Shown in pieces: positions 34,760 through 43,358 of a stretch of 64,000 nucleotides of DNA (its first letter is position 1; every line of letters starts with the position of its first letter). A program made the translations under genes and the position numbers. Source of the stretch: Flavobacterium gelatinilyticum. GTDB taxonomy: Bacteria; Bacteroidota; Bacteroidia; Flavobacteriales; Flavobacteriaceae. The notes under the pieces are model-generated. The model was not told the DNA's origin, ran no database searches, and worked only from the letters and a program-made list of their open reading frames with translations. The stretch spans positions 5,208,001 to 5,272,000 of the forward strand of contig NZ_CP114287.1 of the NCBI RefSeq assembly GCF_027111295.1. The letters are read 5' to 3'.

Positions 34760-37084
34760 TTAATATTTGTCTTTTGTCTGTATCTCATCCTTCCAGTGGT
34801 GATCTTTTGGAAAAGGCTGACCGCTCCATGCTTTTTTACTTGTCCAGGCCATACCTGCATCTGTCCAGAAAGGATGTGAAGCAGGAAGCCCCAAAGGCAT
34901 AAAAGAAAGCGAAGTCATGTATAAACTTCCGTTATTGGTATACCAATCGGCAATATTAGGCTGACTTCCTGCGAAACCAATAGTCAGGTATCCTTTGGCA
35001 TTAAAATTATTGGCACCGTCAAACATACGCTTCATTACGGCAGTTAATGCAGTACGTACCTGACCGTTAGATACACCTTCAGGAAGTGTGTTGTATTGCG
35101 CCATTAAAGCAAGAGGTTGCATAGCAGCCATACGGTACGGAATTGATCTGCCGAAAACCGGAAAAGTGCCTTCGGGAGAAATAAAACGTTCCAGAACAAG
35201 TGCATATTTTTGAGCACGTTTTAATTCACGGTCATAATATTTTTCATAATCAATACGTGTACCCGCTCCTGCATCTTTCATGGCCTGGCAGGTTTCAAGA
35301 TACATGGGATGAAAAACATAACTGCTGTAGTAATCAAAAGAAAATGAAGGGCCGTCAGCATACCATCCGTCGCCTGCGTACCATTCTTCCACTTTGCGAA
35401 TAGCCGAATTAATACGATATTGATCATAATCAGAACCGGTTTTAGCTAGAAAAGCTTCTATTGTAGAAGAAAAAAGAACCCAGTTGGTATATGGAGGATC
35501 AATGCGTCTTAACTGCTGAAATTCGGTAATATAGCGTTTTTTGGTTTCGTCACTCAGCGGTACCCAGAGTGTTTCATACGCGCGGAGAAAACTCTCGGCA
35601 ATATAAGTGGCATCAACAAGCGCCTGTCCGTGGCCTCGCCATAAAAGATAATCCTTGTTTTCTGGATTTACGGCATTTGCATAACTTTTTAATGCCCAAT
35701 CGCGTAGTTGTTTACGTTTTGCCCCCTCTTTAGTAGCATCGTCCGGAAGTGTAAGCCAGGGTGAAATTCCGGCCATTAATCTTCCAAAAGTTTCCATGTA
35801 AACGACACTGTTGTCTCTGCCGTCATACGAAGTGCTGACCTCAACCAGCATATTATCGCGTAGTTTCCCTTCGGCCATATTGCTCAAAACCGGAGCAGCA
35901 ATTTTATAAGCCAATTCTGTCCAGTAAGCGCGGTCTTTATTTGTTTCCTGATTTGCTTCTAAATAGCGTACATATTCGCAGGAAGCCAAAAGAAAAGCAC
36001 CTACACCAAAATTTGAAGTTGAATTTGCGTCTACTATCTGTCCGGGAATTGCTTTTTCGCCAATTGGCTGAACATATCCAATTTTTCCATCCTTTTGTAA
36101 AGCAGTGTTTTTAAGATAATTCCATGATTTATTAATTACAGGAACAAATTCTGTTCTGTTCAGGTAATTATTATTGATTCCCCAAAGAATCGCATACGTA
36201 AAAAAAGCAGTTCCGCTGGTTTCTGGCCCTGGAGCATGTTCTGGATCCATCATACTTCTGGTCCAATATCCTTCAGGTTGTTGTATTTTGGCTAGAGCAG
36301 AAGCCATTTTTTTAAACTTCTGAACAAAAAAATCGCGGTGTTTATAATCAGCAGGAAGATCTTTTAGTACTTTGGCAAGTCCTGCAAGAACCCAGCCGTC
36401 GCCTCGTGCCCAGAAATCTTTTTTGTTATTTAAACTCTTATGCTTTGGAAAAACATATTTTGCATCTCGATAATATAAATTTTCCTCGGCATCAAACATG
36501 ATACTGTCAGAATACAAAAGATACTCATACAATTTATCAAGATACTGCCTGTTGTTGGTTATTTTGTACATTTTGGTCATAACAGGCATCACCATATAAA
36601 GTCCGTCGCTCCACCACCAGTAATCGTTTTTGGCAGTAGACATTTCATATTCCATTACCTCTTTTGCTCTTGCAATTTTATGAGGTTCCGGCAGCAGATT
36701 GTATAAATCGGCATAGACCTGAAAGCAAATCTGATAATCCCCAAAAAGAACAAATTCATCAGTTTCGCCATACGAATATTTCCATTGGTTTTTATCTTTA
36801 CTTTTAGCTCCCATCCATTGGTTATGAGCAGCCCAGGTTTCGGAATAGGTGCGGTACTTTTCGTTTCCGGTAAGCATATAAGCTTCTATATTTCCGGTAT
36901 GATATGCAGCGTTATCCCAGAAAGAACTGGTTTGTGCCGGATTTTTAGACTGCCAGAAGGTATTTACTTTATCAATTATTTTACGAACCTGTTCCGGTTT
37001 ATCAGTTTGTGCCGATATAGTACTGCATAGTAAAAGAAAAAAGGTTTGTAAAAAGATTTTTTTTAAGAGATGGTTTGGATGCAT
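34760..37084 (-). CDS. GH88/GH105-type unsaturated glycuronyl hydrolase fused to DUF2264
   Basis: The 774-residue exported protein has a signal peptide (to about residue 26, STISAQ). Residues about 30-385 form an (alpha/alpha)6 barrel of the GH88/105 type (YWWWSDGLYMVMPVM, ARGDGWVLAGLAKVL, PETSGTAFFTYAILWGI, SNFGVGAFLLASCEY). Residues about 395-760 match DUF2264 (YDGRDNSVVYMETFGR, LLWRGHGQALVDATYIAE, WYADGPSFSFDYYSSYVFHPMY). GH105 enzymes release unsaturated galacturonate from rhamnogalacturonan or related fragments. DUF2264 proteins are found in polysaccharide loci, with little direct biochemistry. No SusCD pair, lyase or sugar transporter adjoins it, so the substrate is inferred only. It is a single gene. 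Confidence 0.85.
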   Translation of the reverse strand: MHPNHLLKKIFLQTFFLLLCSTISAQTDKPEQVRKIIDKVNTFWQSKNPAQTSSFWDNAAYHTGNIEAYMLTGNEKYRTYSETWAAHNQWMGAKSKDKNQWKYSYGETDEFVLFGDYQICFQVYADLYNLLPEPHKIARAKEVMEYEMSTAKNDYWWWSDGLYMVMPVMTKMYKITNNRQYLDKLYEYLLYSDSIMFDAEENLYYRDAKYVFPKHKSLNNKKDFWARGDGWVLAGLAKVLKDLPADYKHRDFFVQKFKKMASALAKIQQPEGYWTRSMMDPEHAPGPETSGTAFFTYAILWGINNNYLNRTEFVPVINKSWNYLKNTALQKDGKIGYVQPIGEKAIPGQIVDANSTSNFGVGAFLLASCEYVRYLEANQETNKDRAYWTELAYKIAAPVLSNMAEGKLRDNMLVEVSTSYDGRDNSVVYMETFGRLMAGISPWLTLPDDATKEGAKRKQLRDWALKSYANAVNPENKDYLLWRGHGQALVDATYIAESFLRAYETLWVPLSDETKKRYITEFQQLRRIDPPYTNWVLFSSTIEAFLAKTGSDYDQYRINSAIRKVEEWYAGDGWYADGPSFSFDYYSSYVFHPMYLETCQAMKDAGAGTRIDYEKYYDRELKRAQKYALVLERFISPEGTFPVFGRSIPYRMAAMQPLALMAQYNTLPEGVSNGQVRTALTAVMKRMFDGANNFNAKGYLTIGFAGSQPNIADWYTNNGSLYMTSLSFMPLGLPASHPFWTDAGMAWTSKKAWSGQPFPKDHHWKDEIQTKDKY

Positions 37085-37237
37085 GCTTTTGGTTTTAATG
37101 GTATTAGTATAGAAAAGTCTTCATAAACGTACAAAACGGACGTAATATAAGAATTTTTCAGACAACATATAGTCAAAAAGACATTAAGTTATTCTGCAGC
37201 AGTCCAACGGCATCAATCTGTTTAAAAAATCACGATA

Positions 37238-38560
37238 TTAAGCTTCATTATGAATCCATTTACTGCGATTCGTTACATATAAATGCCTGAATAATATATA
37301 AAACCCTATCGCCAGTGTGAAGCCGCTTACGCTGAAAGAAATAAAGAAAGGCGTAAGCGAACTCATCATCTGGCTGAAGGCATTTTGTTTTTCGTTCATC
37401 TGCCATGCTGCTCTTAAAATACCGGCCGTCATCAGCGACAGCCAGAATACCAGTAAAGAAGCATTAATAAGAAAATAACCTTTTTTGAAAAGTTTTGGTT
37501 TTATAAACTGTTGTTTTGTATTTCCAAAAATATCATAAACAAAAGCCATTAACAGCATGCTGTTTATACCAATTGTGGTTCCCATGGAATGCGCTACCGT
37601 AACATGCGTACCGTGTGTATAAAGGTTAAAAGCGGGAATAGACATAACAATGGCCTGGCCCAGCATAATAAAAACCCAGATATCAGCAGCGAGCAGAAAT
37701 TTATACGGGACTTCATGACGGTATTTTTTCGCCGCAGAAAGCGAAGATTTCCATTGATAGATTATTTTTCCAAAAAGAAGCAGTTCCGTCATACTTACCG
37801 CGTAACTTACATAACGAATATATGGAGCTGTTGGAAGCGAATAAATATGATGTCCCCAATTGAACAGAAGATTAAATAATCCTAAAGAATAAATAAGGAA
37901 AGCCGTAACAGAAGAACTGCTTTTGTTGTCTTCGCTTATTTTATCCATTAGATAAATTCCGGATCCGTAAATAAGCATGTTCCAGGATCCAACCATCGAA
38001 CCGTACGATTTCCACTGCACGGTCATATCACCTATAATATTTTGTCTGAAATAAGGAATAAGCCATAAATACGACTCTAAAAAAGTAATAAGAAAAAAAA
38101 CAATTCCTGTAAGCCACATCCAGACATAAACAGGCTGTTTGGTAAGCTGTCGTACCGAAGTGAAAAAATGAATCAGGAATGCAATCCATCCAATTACAAT
38201 AGGCAGTGCCAATACAGGAGGGAATTCCCAATATTCACGTCCGCCAAAAACTCCCATAAGATACGAAACCATAATAATCGGGATGGCACTCAGAAACATC
38301 CAGAATTGTATTTTTACTAAAACTGGATATTTGGCATTATTTTTAAAATGCTCGTTTAGATAATGCTGTACAACACCCACAGCCGCAAGAATAATCCAGA
38401 ATACAACAGATGATACATGCAGTGGGCGGGTTTTTTCGAAAGAAACAGCAGCTTTAAGAAATCCGGGAAAAACATATTGAAGTGTTCCCAATATTCCAAA
38501 TAATAAACCCAATCCAAGCACGGTAAGTGCCAGTAGTATAAATTTTTTGCTTGTTTCCAT
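37238..38560 (-). CDS. Divergent NorB-like heme-copper oxidase subunit I
   Basis: The 440-residue protein has about 12 membrane helices and resembles the catalytic subunit of cytochrome c-type NO reductase. It has RPLHVS with His48 (low-spin heme position), NWGHHIYSLP with His237/238 (two metal-site His) and HGTHVTVAHSMGTT with His324. Compared by eye with classical NorB, the helix VI HxxxE (third metal-site His and Glu) appears as YGSMVGSWN (186-194). The HxH in helix X is HSM, with Met326 where a heme-ligand His is expected. Activity as a standard NO reductase is therefore uncertain. It follows the cytochrome c gene by three bases and must share its transcript. Confidence 0.75.
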   Translation of the reverse strand: METSKKFILLALTVLGLGLLFGILGTLQYVFPGFLKAAVSFEKTRPLHVSSVVFWIILAAVGVVQHYLNEHFKNNAKYPVLVKIQFWMFLSAIPIIMVSYLMGVFGGREYWEFPPVLALPIVIGWIAFLIHFFTSVRQLTKQPVYVWMWLTGIVFFLITFLESYLWLIPYFRQNIIGDMTVQWKSYGSMVGSWNMLIYGSGIYLMDKISEDNKSSSSVTAFLIYSLGLFNLLFNWGHHIYSLPTAPYIRYVSYAVSMTELLLFGKIIYQWKSSLSAAKKYRHEVPYKFLLAADIWVFIMLGQAIVMSIPAFNLYTHGTHVTVAHSMGTTIGINSMLLMAFVYDIFGNTKQQFIKPKLFKKGYFLINASLLVFWLSLMTAGILRAAWQMNEKQNAFSQMMSSLTPFFISFSVSGFTLAIGFYILFRHLYVTNRSKWIHNEA

Positions 38561-38563
38561 AAA

Positions 38564-38968
38564 TTATTTTTGGTGTGTAGTACCGTCGTTTAAAATTGTA
38601 AAAGTTCTGGGATCAGCAGAGCCGCTTTTGTCTATCTCTTTTAGATAGGCGGTAAGTGCGTCCATTTCGTATTGTGATAAATGAAAATCAGGCATGACCT
38701 GCGTACCGCTTTTAAGAAATGCTTTTATATATTCGGGACCTTTTAAAGAATACGTATTGGTAAGGTCCGGACCAAGATAACCGCCCAGCTGATAAATTTG
38801 GTGGCAGGCAATGCAGTTGTTTTCCTGCCATATTTTTTTTCCCTGATCGGCAAGATTATTATTTATTCCTGCCGTATGAGGCATATCTCTGTAAATACAT
38901 CCGGAATAGACAAAATAAGAAATGCACAGGGCAGAAAAAAGTAAAACTTTATAAGTATAGGACCGCAT
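38564..38968 (-). CDS. NorC-like membrane-anchored cytochrome c
   Basis: The 134-residue protein has one N-terminal membrane helix (about 7-24). A single c-type heme site, CIACHQ (Cys52, Cys55, His56), is followed by GGYLGPDLTNTY, a NorC-like sequence. TQVMPDF supplies the likely axial Met. It would pass electrons from the periplasm to the downstream NorB-like subunit. Cys24 near the end of the hydrophobic segment could alternatively make it a lipoprotein (VYSGC). An FNR-type box lies 96 bases upstream. Confidence 0.82.
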   Translation of the reverse strand: MRSYTYKVLLFSALCISYFVYSGCIYRDMPHTAGINNNLADQGKKIWQENNCIACHQIYQLGGYLGPDLTNTYSLKGPEYIKAFLKSGTQVMPDFHLSQYEMDALTAYLKEIDKSGSADPRTFTILNDGTTHQK

Positions 38969-39034
38969 AGGTTTTTAGGATATTTTAAAAGATTATTGCA
39001 TACAGGAATGTGGCGTTCATGGTCTGTATTGAAG

Positions 39035-39078
39035 CAATATTACTGAGATGTTTTTTTACGGCTTATGATTTTTATCAT
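39035..39078 (-). promoter_or_regulatory. norC-like promoter with FNR/Crp-type box
   Basis: On the minus strand the perfect box ATGATAAAAATCAT (39065-39078) is followed after 22 bases by TAATATTG (39035-39042), one mismatch from TAnnTTTG. The arms extend to six bases. Of the gap 38969-39280, the rest shows only A/T-rich sequence and no gene. Control by oxygen or NO through a Crp/Fnr protein is inferred. Confidence 0.55.
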
Positions 39079-39280
39079 ATTTGACCTAAAAGCAAAACAG
39101 ACACGGATCAACAGGCATGTGTGTACTTTTTTTTTAAGTCTTTTTCAAAAGATTTAAAAATTGCAGCATTCTTCCTGACGAAGAAAAACTAAGAGCATTC
39201 TGATTTTTTCTTATTTTAAAGGTTTTATTTCTCTGCTATATTTCTTATTTTTAGGATAGTAATTGCAAAAAATAAGAAAT

Positions 39281-41053
39281 ATGATTTCAGGTGTCAAACG
39301 TTTACTGTTTTATATGCTGTTCCTGACGGCATTAGTAATGAAACCGGATACAGCAGCAGCCCAATTACTGGGGCCGGCAAAAACCACAGCGGAAGAAGTT
39401 GAAAAAACTCCCGAAGATTCATTGGGAAGAAGAACGCCTCAGGGAACCGTAAACGGATTTATCAAAGCTATAGGCGATCAGAATTATATTCGTGCCAGCC
39501 AGTATTTTGTTTTAAGTAAACGCTCGTACCGCAAAGCATCTGAAAGAATCCGAATAGCCAAAACGTTTCAGCAGCTGCTGGATCAGGGCGGTAATTTGTC
39601 TCCGTCTACCATTATAAGCAACAAAGAACTCGGACGTCTGGATGATGATCTTGCAACGGGGGTTGATCTTGTTGGAAATATATCAAATAATAAAACAACA
39701 ATACAGCTTTATGTTGAAAACCAGTCCGATGACAGCCAGCCTCCTTTATGGCTTTTTTCTGCGGAGACCATAGAATCAATTATGTCTGCAGATATTAAAG
39801 AGGAGAAAACGTTTCTCGACCGCTTGCTGCCTCCTGTTTTAATCGAAAAAAAATTAGGAAATGTTCCTATCGGACACTGGGCAGTAGTTGTGGTCATGAC
39901 AATTGTGTCGTATTTATTGTCCAGAATGCTGATTTTTGGGATTGTTTTTCTTCTGCAGAAAATATGGAGAAAAGCAGCCAGTGAAAAAGGCACCGCAATT
40001 ATAGAAGCTTTTACCTTACCGGTGCAAATGTATCTTACGGTGCTTTTATTTGTGGCATCTACCCAGCGAATGGGAATTTCTATTGTAGTCCGCCAGCGTT
40101 TCAGCATCATTATCATTACCATAAGTATTCTGGCTTTTCTGATTTTGTTATGGAGAATGACCGATTTTGTGAGTATGTTTACGCGAAGCAGAATGAACAG
40201 GCGCGGGCGTATTTCGGCTGTTTCGGCTATATTATTTTTAAGCCGTACCACTAAAGTTGCTATTGTTTTTATTGGGATAATTGCCATACTGGGAATTATT
40301 GGCGTCGATGTTACTGCCGGACTTGCCGCTTTGGGTATTGGAGGTATCGCACTGGCATTGGGAGCACAAAAAACAATCGAAAATTTTGTGGGAAGCGTGA
40401 GCCTTATTGCCGATCAGCCCCTGCGTGTAGGCGATTACTGCCGGGTTGATGATATAAAAGGAACGGTAGAATCTATAGGAATGCGCTCTACGATGCTTCG
40501 AACCGCCGGACGTACAATTGTAACGATTCCTAACGGACAATTATCTGCCAGTAAAATAGAAAATTTTGCACATCGTGACCGTTTTCTTTTTAATCCGGTT
40601 TTAAATTTCAGGATGGAAACCACTCCGGATCAAATGCGTTATCTGCTGGTCGAATTACGAACTTTATTGTTTTCTCATCCCGGAATAATCAATTCACCGC
40701 CTATAGTTCGTTTTACAGGCATTACCGCAGATGCATTTAAAATTGAAATTACATCGTATATTGGAGCAATCAATTTTGATACTTCGCAGGAAATACAAGA
40801 AGATCTGTTATTACGGATGATGGATATTATCGAAAAAAGCGGCACCTCGCTGGCATATCCGTCTCAAACACTGTACATGACACGTGATACTCCTCCGTCA
40901 GCCGAAAAATCAGCTGAGGTATCTGAAACGGTTAAAAAATGGAAAGAAAATAACGAATTGCAGATTCCTAAATTTGACCCGAAACGAATCGAAGAACTAA
41001 AAGACAGTATCAAATATCCGGATGACGGCAGTTTTAAATTAAAAGAAGATTAA
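39281..41053 (+). CDS. MscS-family mechanosensitive channel with periplasmic N-terminal domain
   Basis: The 590-residue protein has a signal peptide (about 1-28, DTAAAQ) and an N-terminal extracytoplasmic domain of about 150 residues. Membrane helices follow at about 185-355. The pore helix region reads GVDVTAGLAALGIGGIALALGAQKTIENFVGS (Gly/Ala-rich TM3), then the beta domain (PLRVGDYCRVDDIKGTVESIGMRSTMLRT). MscS channels open under membrane tension to release solutes. I use the ATG at 39281; a TTG 18 bases upstream would only add residues before the signal peptide. Large MscS proteins with a periplasmic domain are common in Bacteroidota. Confidence 0.9.
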   Translation: MISGVKRLLFYMLFLTALVMKPDTAAAQLLGPAKTTAEEVEKTPEDSLGRRTPQGTVNGFIKAIGDQNYIRASQYFVLSKRSYRKASERIRIAKTFQQLLDQGGNLSPSTIISNKELGRLDDDLATGVDLVGNISNNKTTIQLYVENQSDDSQPPLWLFSAETIESIMSADIKEEKTFLDRLLPPVLIEKKLGNVPIGHWAVVVVMTIVSYLLSRMLIFGIVFLLQKIWRKAASEKGTAIIEAFTLPVQMYLTVLLFVASTQRMGISIVVRQRFSIIIITISILAFLILLWRMTDFVSMFTRSRMNRRGRISAVSAILFLSRTTKVAIVFIGIIAILGIIGVDVTAGLAALGIGGIALALGAQKTIENFVGSVSLIADQPLRVGDYCRVDDIKGTVESIGMRSTMLRTAGRTIVTIPNGQLSASKIENFAHRDRFLFNPVLNFRMETTPDQMRYLLVELRTLLFSHPGIINSPPIVRFTGITADAFKIEITSYIGAINFDTSQEIQEDLLLRMMDIIEKSGTSLAYPSQTLYMTRDTPPSAEKSAEVSETVKKWKENNELQIPKFDPKRIEELKDSIKYPDDGSFKLKED

Positions 41054-41062
41054 ATCAAATAA

Positions 41063-41097
41063 AAAAGTCCTGAAAGTTTCAAATTTTCGGGACTTTT
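41063..41097. terminator. Bidirectional terminator after mscS-like gene
   Basis: AAAAGTCC..GAAA and TTTC..GGACTTTT form a stem with A- and T-rich flanks between converging genes. Confidence 0.75.
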
Positions 41098-41125
41098 AAA
41101 TTTTTAATAAAAGTAATTTCGGAAA

Positions 41126-41680
41126 TTAAGATACAACATCAAAACCATTTAAAACCATTGCCAAAAGGCTGTATGCTTCAATTAAAAAGATAAGTTCGGC
41201 AGTACCTTCTTTTCCTAATAATTCAGATGCAAGCTGATAAGAAGAATTAGGGACAATCCGTCCTTTTGCCAATACAGATGCGATTTCATACGCTATGGCT
41301 TCTTGCGGATTTAATTCGACAGGACGAAAACCAGATGCCAGCGATGCCACAGCTTCGGGTGAAAATCCCAGATGTTTTGCCATGATTTCGTGGGCATACA
41401 ATTCAAAACGGGCTCCAAATGCTGCACCAATAGTCAATATGGCTGTTTCTCTGACTTTTTTAGGAAGCGCAGCATGATTATCCAGTGAACGTACAAAGCT
41501 TAAAGCAGGAATTCCGAATTGCGGAAAATTGAGCATAGGAGGAAAAGGACCCGTTAAAGCGCCTTCGCTATTCAGCATAGTAACAGGACCCTGACTGTGA
41601 GTGATGAGTTTCACCACTTCGTCGTGTACATAACGAACCTCCGGGTTCATTGTTTCGGGATTTACAGGATTTACTCGCAT
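41126..41680 (-). CDS. Carboxymuconolactone decarboxylase-like (AhpD fold) protein without cysteines
   Basis: The 184-residue protein has the CMD fold: PKKVRETAILTIGAAFGARFELYAHEIMAKHLGFSPEAV (about residues 72-110) aligns with the family core. The redox CxxC of AhpD is absent and no Cys occurs at all, so a peroxidase role is unlikely; members of this type are usually hydrolytic, decarboxylating or uncharacterised. The ATG at 41680 is preferred, because the one at 41716 lies inside the cupin gene. It is the last gene of the 2TM-cupin-CMD unit, 16 bases after the cupin stop. Confidence 0.82.
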   Translation of the reverse strand: MRVNPVNPETMNPEVRYVHDEVVKLITHSQGPVTMLNSEGALTGPFPPMLNFPQFGIPALSFVRSLDNHAALPKKVRETAILTIGAAFGARFELYAHEIMAKHLGFSPEAVASLASGFRPVELNPQEAIAYEIASVLAKGRIVPNSSYQLASELLGKEGTAELIFLIEAYSLLAMVLNGFDVVS

Positions 41681-41696
41681 ATTCTTTTTTGTTAAA

Positions 41697-42257
41697 TTAC
41701 TTAAGACTTTCTTCAAATTGTCCGTCGATCAGGATAAAAACAACCCGACAGGTTTTGCCGGATCTATTACTCCAGGCATGATTGGTTCCCCGCTGTACGA
41801 TAATGTCACCTGCTTTTGCAGTCGTTTCGTCTTCGTCCAGAATTAACGTTAGTTCGCCTTCCAGAACAATTCCGTAATCAATGGTTTCTGTTTTGTGCAT
41901 TAACGGATGAGGTGCATTTCCTCCGGCTTTAGAGGCCTGTTCACCGCTCATGGTTTTAAAATGTTCCAGAGCTTGTTCCTGAGTCAGATTTCGTATTTCA
42001 TCACCTTCTGGAGGAAAATCAATAACCCGGATTCTTGTTCCCTGCTTGGGAGGTCCTAAAACAAGTGTGTTTTCTTCAGGTTCCTGAGACAGAGCATCCA
42101 GCAAAGCCGGAGTTTGTTTGGTGTTCCATATTTCATGAAATTTTGCTCCGTTTGGTCCGCCCACCATATAGGTTCTTGCCGGAACTTCATCTGACACAAT
42201 TATGGCTTTACCTTCTGAATTATGTCCCGTTACAATACGTCTGAATGTTGTTTCCAT
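41697..42257 (-). CDS. Cupin-domain protein
   Basis: The 186-residue cytosolic protein has a single cupin in its C-terminal half. The metal-site pattern reads HKTETIDYGIVLEGELTLILD (His121, Glu125 by my count) then GDIIVQRGTNHAWSNRSG (His at about 159). About 100 residues precede it with no recognised domain. Cupins of this form occur with CMD-like proteins in small detoxification or aromatic-compound units. It lies 12 bases after the 2TM gene. The substrate is unknown. Confidence 0.85.
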   Translation of the reverse strand: METTFRRIVTGHNSEGKAIIVSDEVPARTYMVGGPNGAKFHEIWNTKQTPALLDALSQEPEENTLVLGPPKQGTRIRVIDFPPEGDEIRNLTQEQALEHFKTMSGEQASKAGGNAPHPLMHKTETIDYGIVLEGELTLILDEDETTAKAGDIIVQRGTNHAWSNRSGKTCRVVFILIDGQFEESLK

Positions 42258-42269
42258 GATTTCTAGTAT

Positions 42270-42491
42270 TTAGATTCTGTTTTTTTTGAATACATAAACT
42301 CCTAAGTAGTGAAAAAGTACTCCTGTCGCCCAGGCTGGAGTAGACCAAAGCGGCCACGGATAAGTAGTATCAGTTAAATACCAGATAATAAAAATTAAGG
42401 GTGCTGTTAATACAAAAACAAGAAAGTGAATTCTGAATCCCAGTTTTGGATTTTTGTTTGTTTTTGCCTCGAAGTTAAATTGTGTTTTCAT
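42270..42491 (-). CDS. Small 2TM-domain membrane protein
   Basis: The 73-residue protein has two predicted membrane helices (about 20-38 and 50-68) and ends in Lys/Arg-rich sequence (VFKKNRI), matching the 2TM domain family. The function is unknown. It is the first gene of the unit that continues with cupin and CMD genes, downstream of a promoter with a Crp/Fnr-type box. Confidence 0.78.
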   Translation of the reverse strand: MKTQFNFEAKTNKNPKLGFRIHFLVFVLTAPLIFIIWYLTDTTYPWPLWSTPAWATGVLFHYLGVYVFKKNRI

Positions 42492-42568
42492 GATTTCGTT
42501 GTTTTATTGTTATTAGGTTTTTTAAATAGAAATGAATTAATAGTTTGATTTTCAATTTGTTTACATGA

Positions 42569-42613
42569 CAAAGGTAGAACGGATATTCTGGCAGCGCCAT
42601 TGACTTTGGTTAA
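42569..42613 (-). promoter_or_regulatory. Promoter of 2TM-cupin-CMD unit with Crp/Fnr-type box
   Basis: The box TTAACCAAAGTCAA (minus strand, 42613 to 42600) is followed after 23 bases by TACCTTTG (42576 to 42569), a full -7 match. A nearly identical 22-bp block and the same spacing occur at 45190-45240. No -33 TTG exists, as expected for an activator-dependent class II promoter. Confidence 0.7.
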
Positions 42614-42705
42614 GAACGACTGCTTGATTTTTTAAAACAAAGAATTTTGTACTTAGCAGAATAAAATCTAATTTTAAATGTTATTATTTCTCTTAACTTG
42701 TTGTT

Positions 42706-43281
42706 ATGGATGCAATTAAAACCGTTATAACCTCGATTGTACCTATGTCGGATGACGAGTACAGTCTGATGCTTCCTGTCATCAACAGAATGAATGTAAA
42801 GAAGGATTCAGATCTTTTGCAGCAAGGCGATATATGCCGCCACATTTACTTTATAGAAAGCGGTTTTTTCAGGATGTTTTATGTCGATTATAAGGGTAAC
42901 GAGATTAACTGCAGGTTTGCAAAACCCAATGATTTTCTGGTAGATTTCGCCAGTTTTATTACCCAGAAAACAGCGCACTACCATTGTCGGGCTATGGAAG
43001 ATTCAAAAGTTATTGCGTTAGAATACAGTAAAGTCGAGAATTTATATCACAGTTCTCCCAACTGGTCAAAATTTGGAAGATTAATAGCAGAGTCTGCTTA
43101 TCTGACCATCATCGAAAGAGAAGAAATGCTCCATTTTCAAACTCCCGAAGAACGATACAAAACCATCTTAAAAAAAGAGCCGTATCTTTTTCAACTCGTG
43201 TCTCAGAATCAGCTTTCATCTTACATTGGCATTAAACCCGAATCTTTAAGCAGACTTAGAAAAAGAATGACAGGCAGATAA
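42706..43281 (+). CDS. Crp/Fnr-family transcription regulator (2 of 3)
   Basis: The 191-residue regulator has a cNMP-binding-type N-terminal domain (LLQQGDICRHIYFIESGFFRMFYVDYKGNE at about 34-63) and a C-terminal helix-turn-helix (QNQLSSYIGIKPESLSRLRKRM). The cassette region (CRFAKPNDFLVDFASFITQKTA) lacks the Arg that holds cAMP. It is transcribed away from the 2TM-cupin-CMD unit, and the shared intergenic region contains the Crp-like box. It is less similar to the other two regulators in the window than they are to each other. Confidence 0.9.
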   Translation: MDAIKTVITSIVPMSDDEYSLMLPVINRMNVKKDSDLLQQGDICRHIYFIESGFFRMFYVDYKGNEINCRFAKPNDFLVDFASFITQKTAHYHCRAMEDSKVIALEYSKVENLYHSSPNWSKFGRLIAESAYLTIIEREEMLHFQTPEERYKTILKKEPYLFQLVSQNQLSSYIGIKPESLSRLRKRMTGR

Positions 43282-43358
43282 TTAAAGATTCAGTTTGTAA
43301 TCTTAATTAAAATAACGGAAGACGATAAAATCTCCCGTTATTCCAATAGTCTGATGCA

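Noticed and set aside
43311..43342. Terminator between the Crp/Fnr gene at 42706 and the DJ-1 gene
   Set aside because: The AATAACGG/CCGTTATT stem is interrupted and has no T run; I do not list it as a feature.
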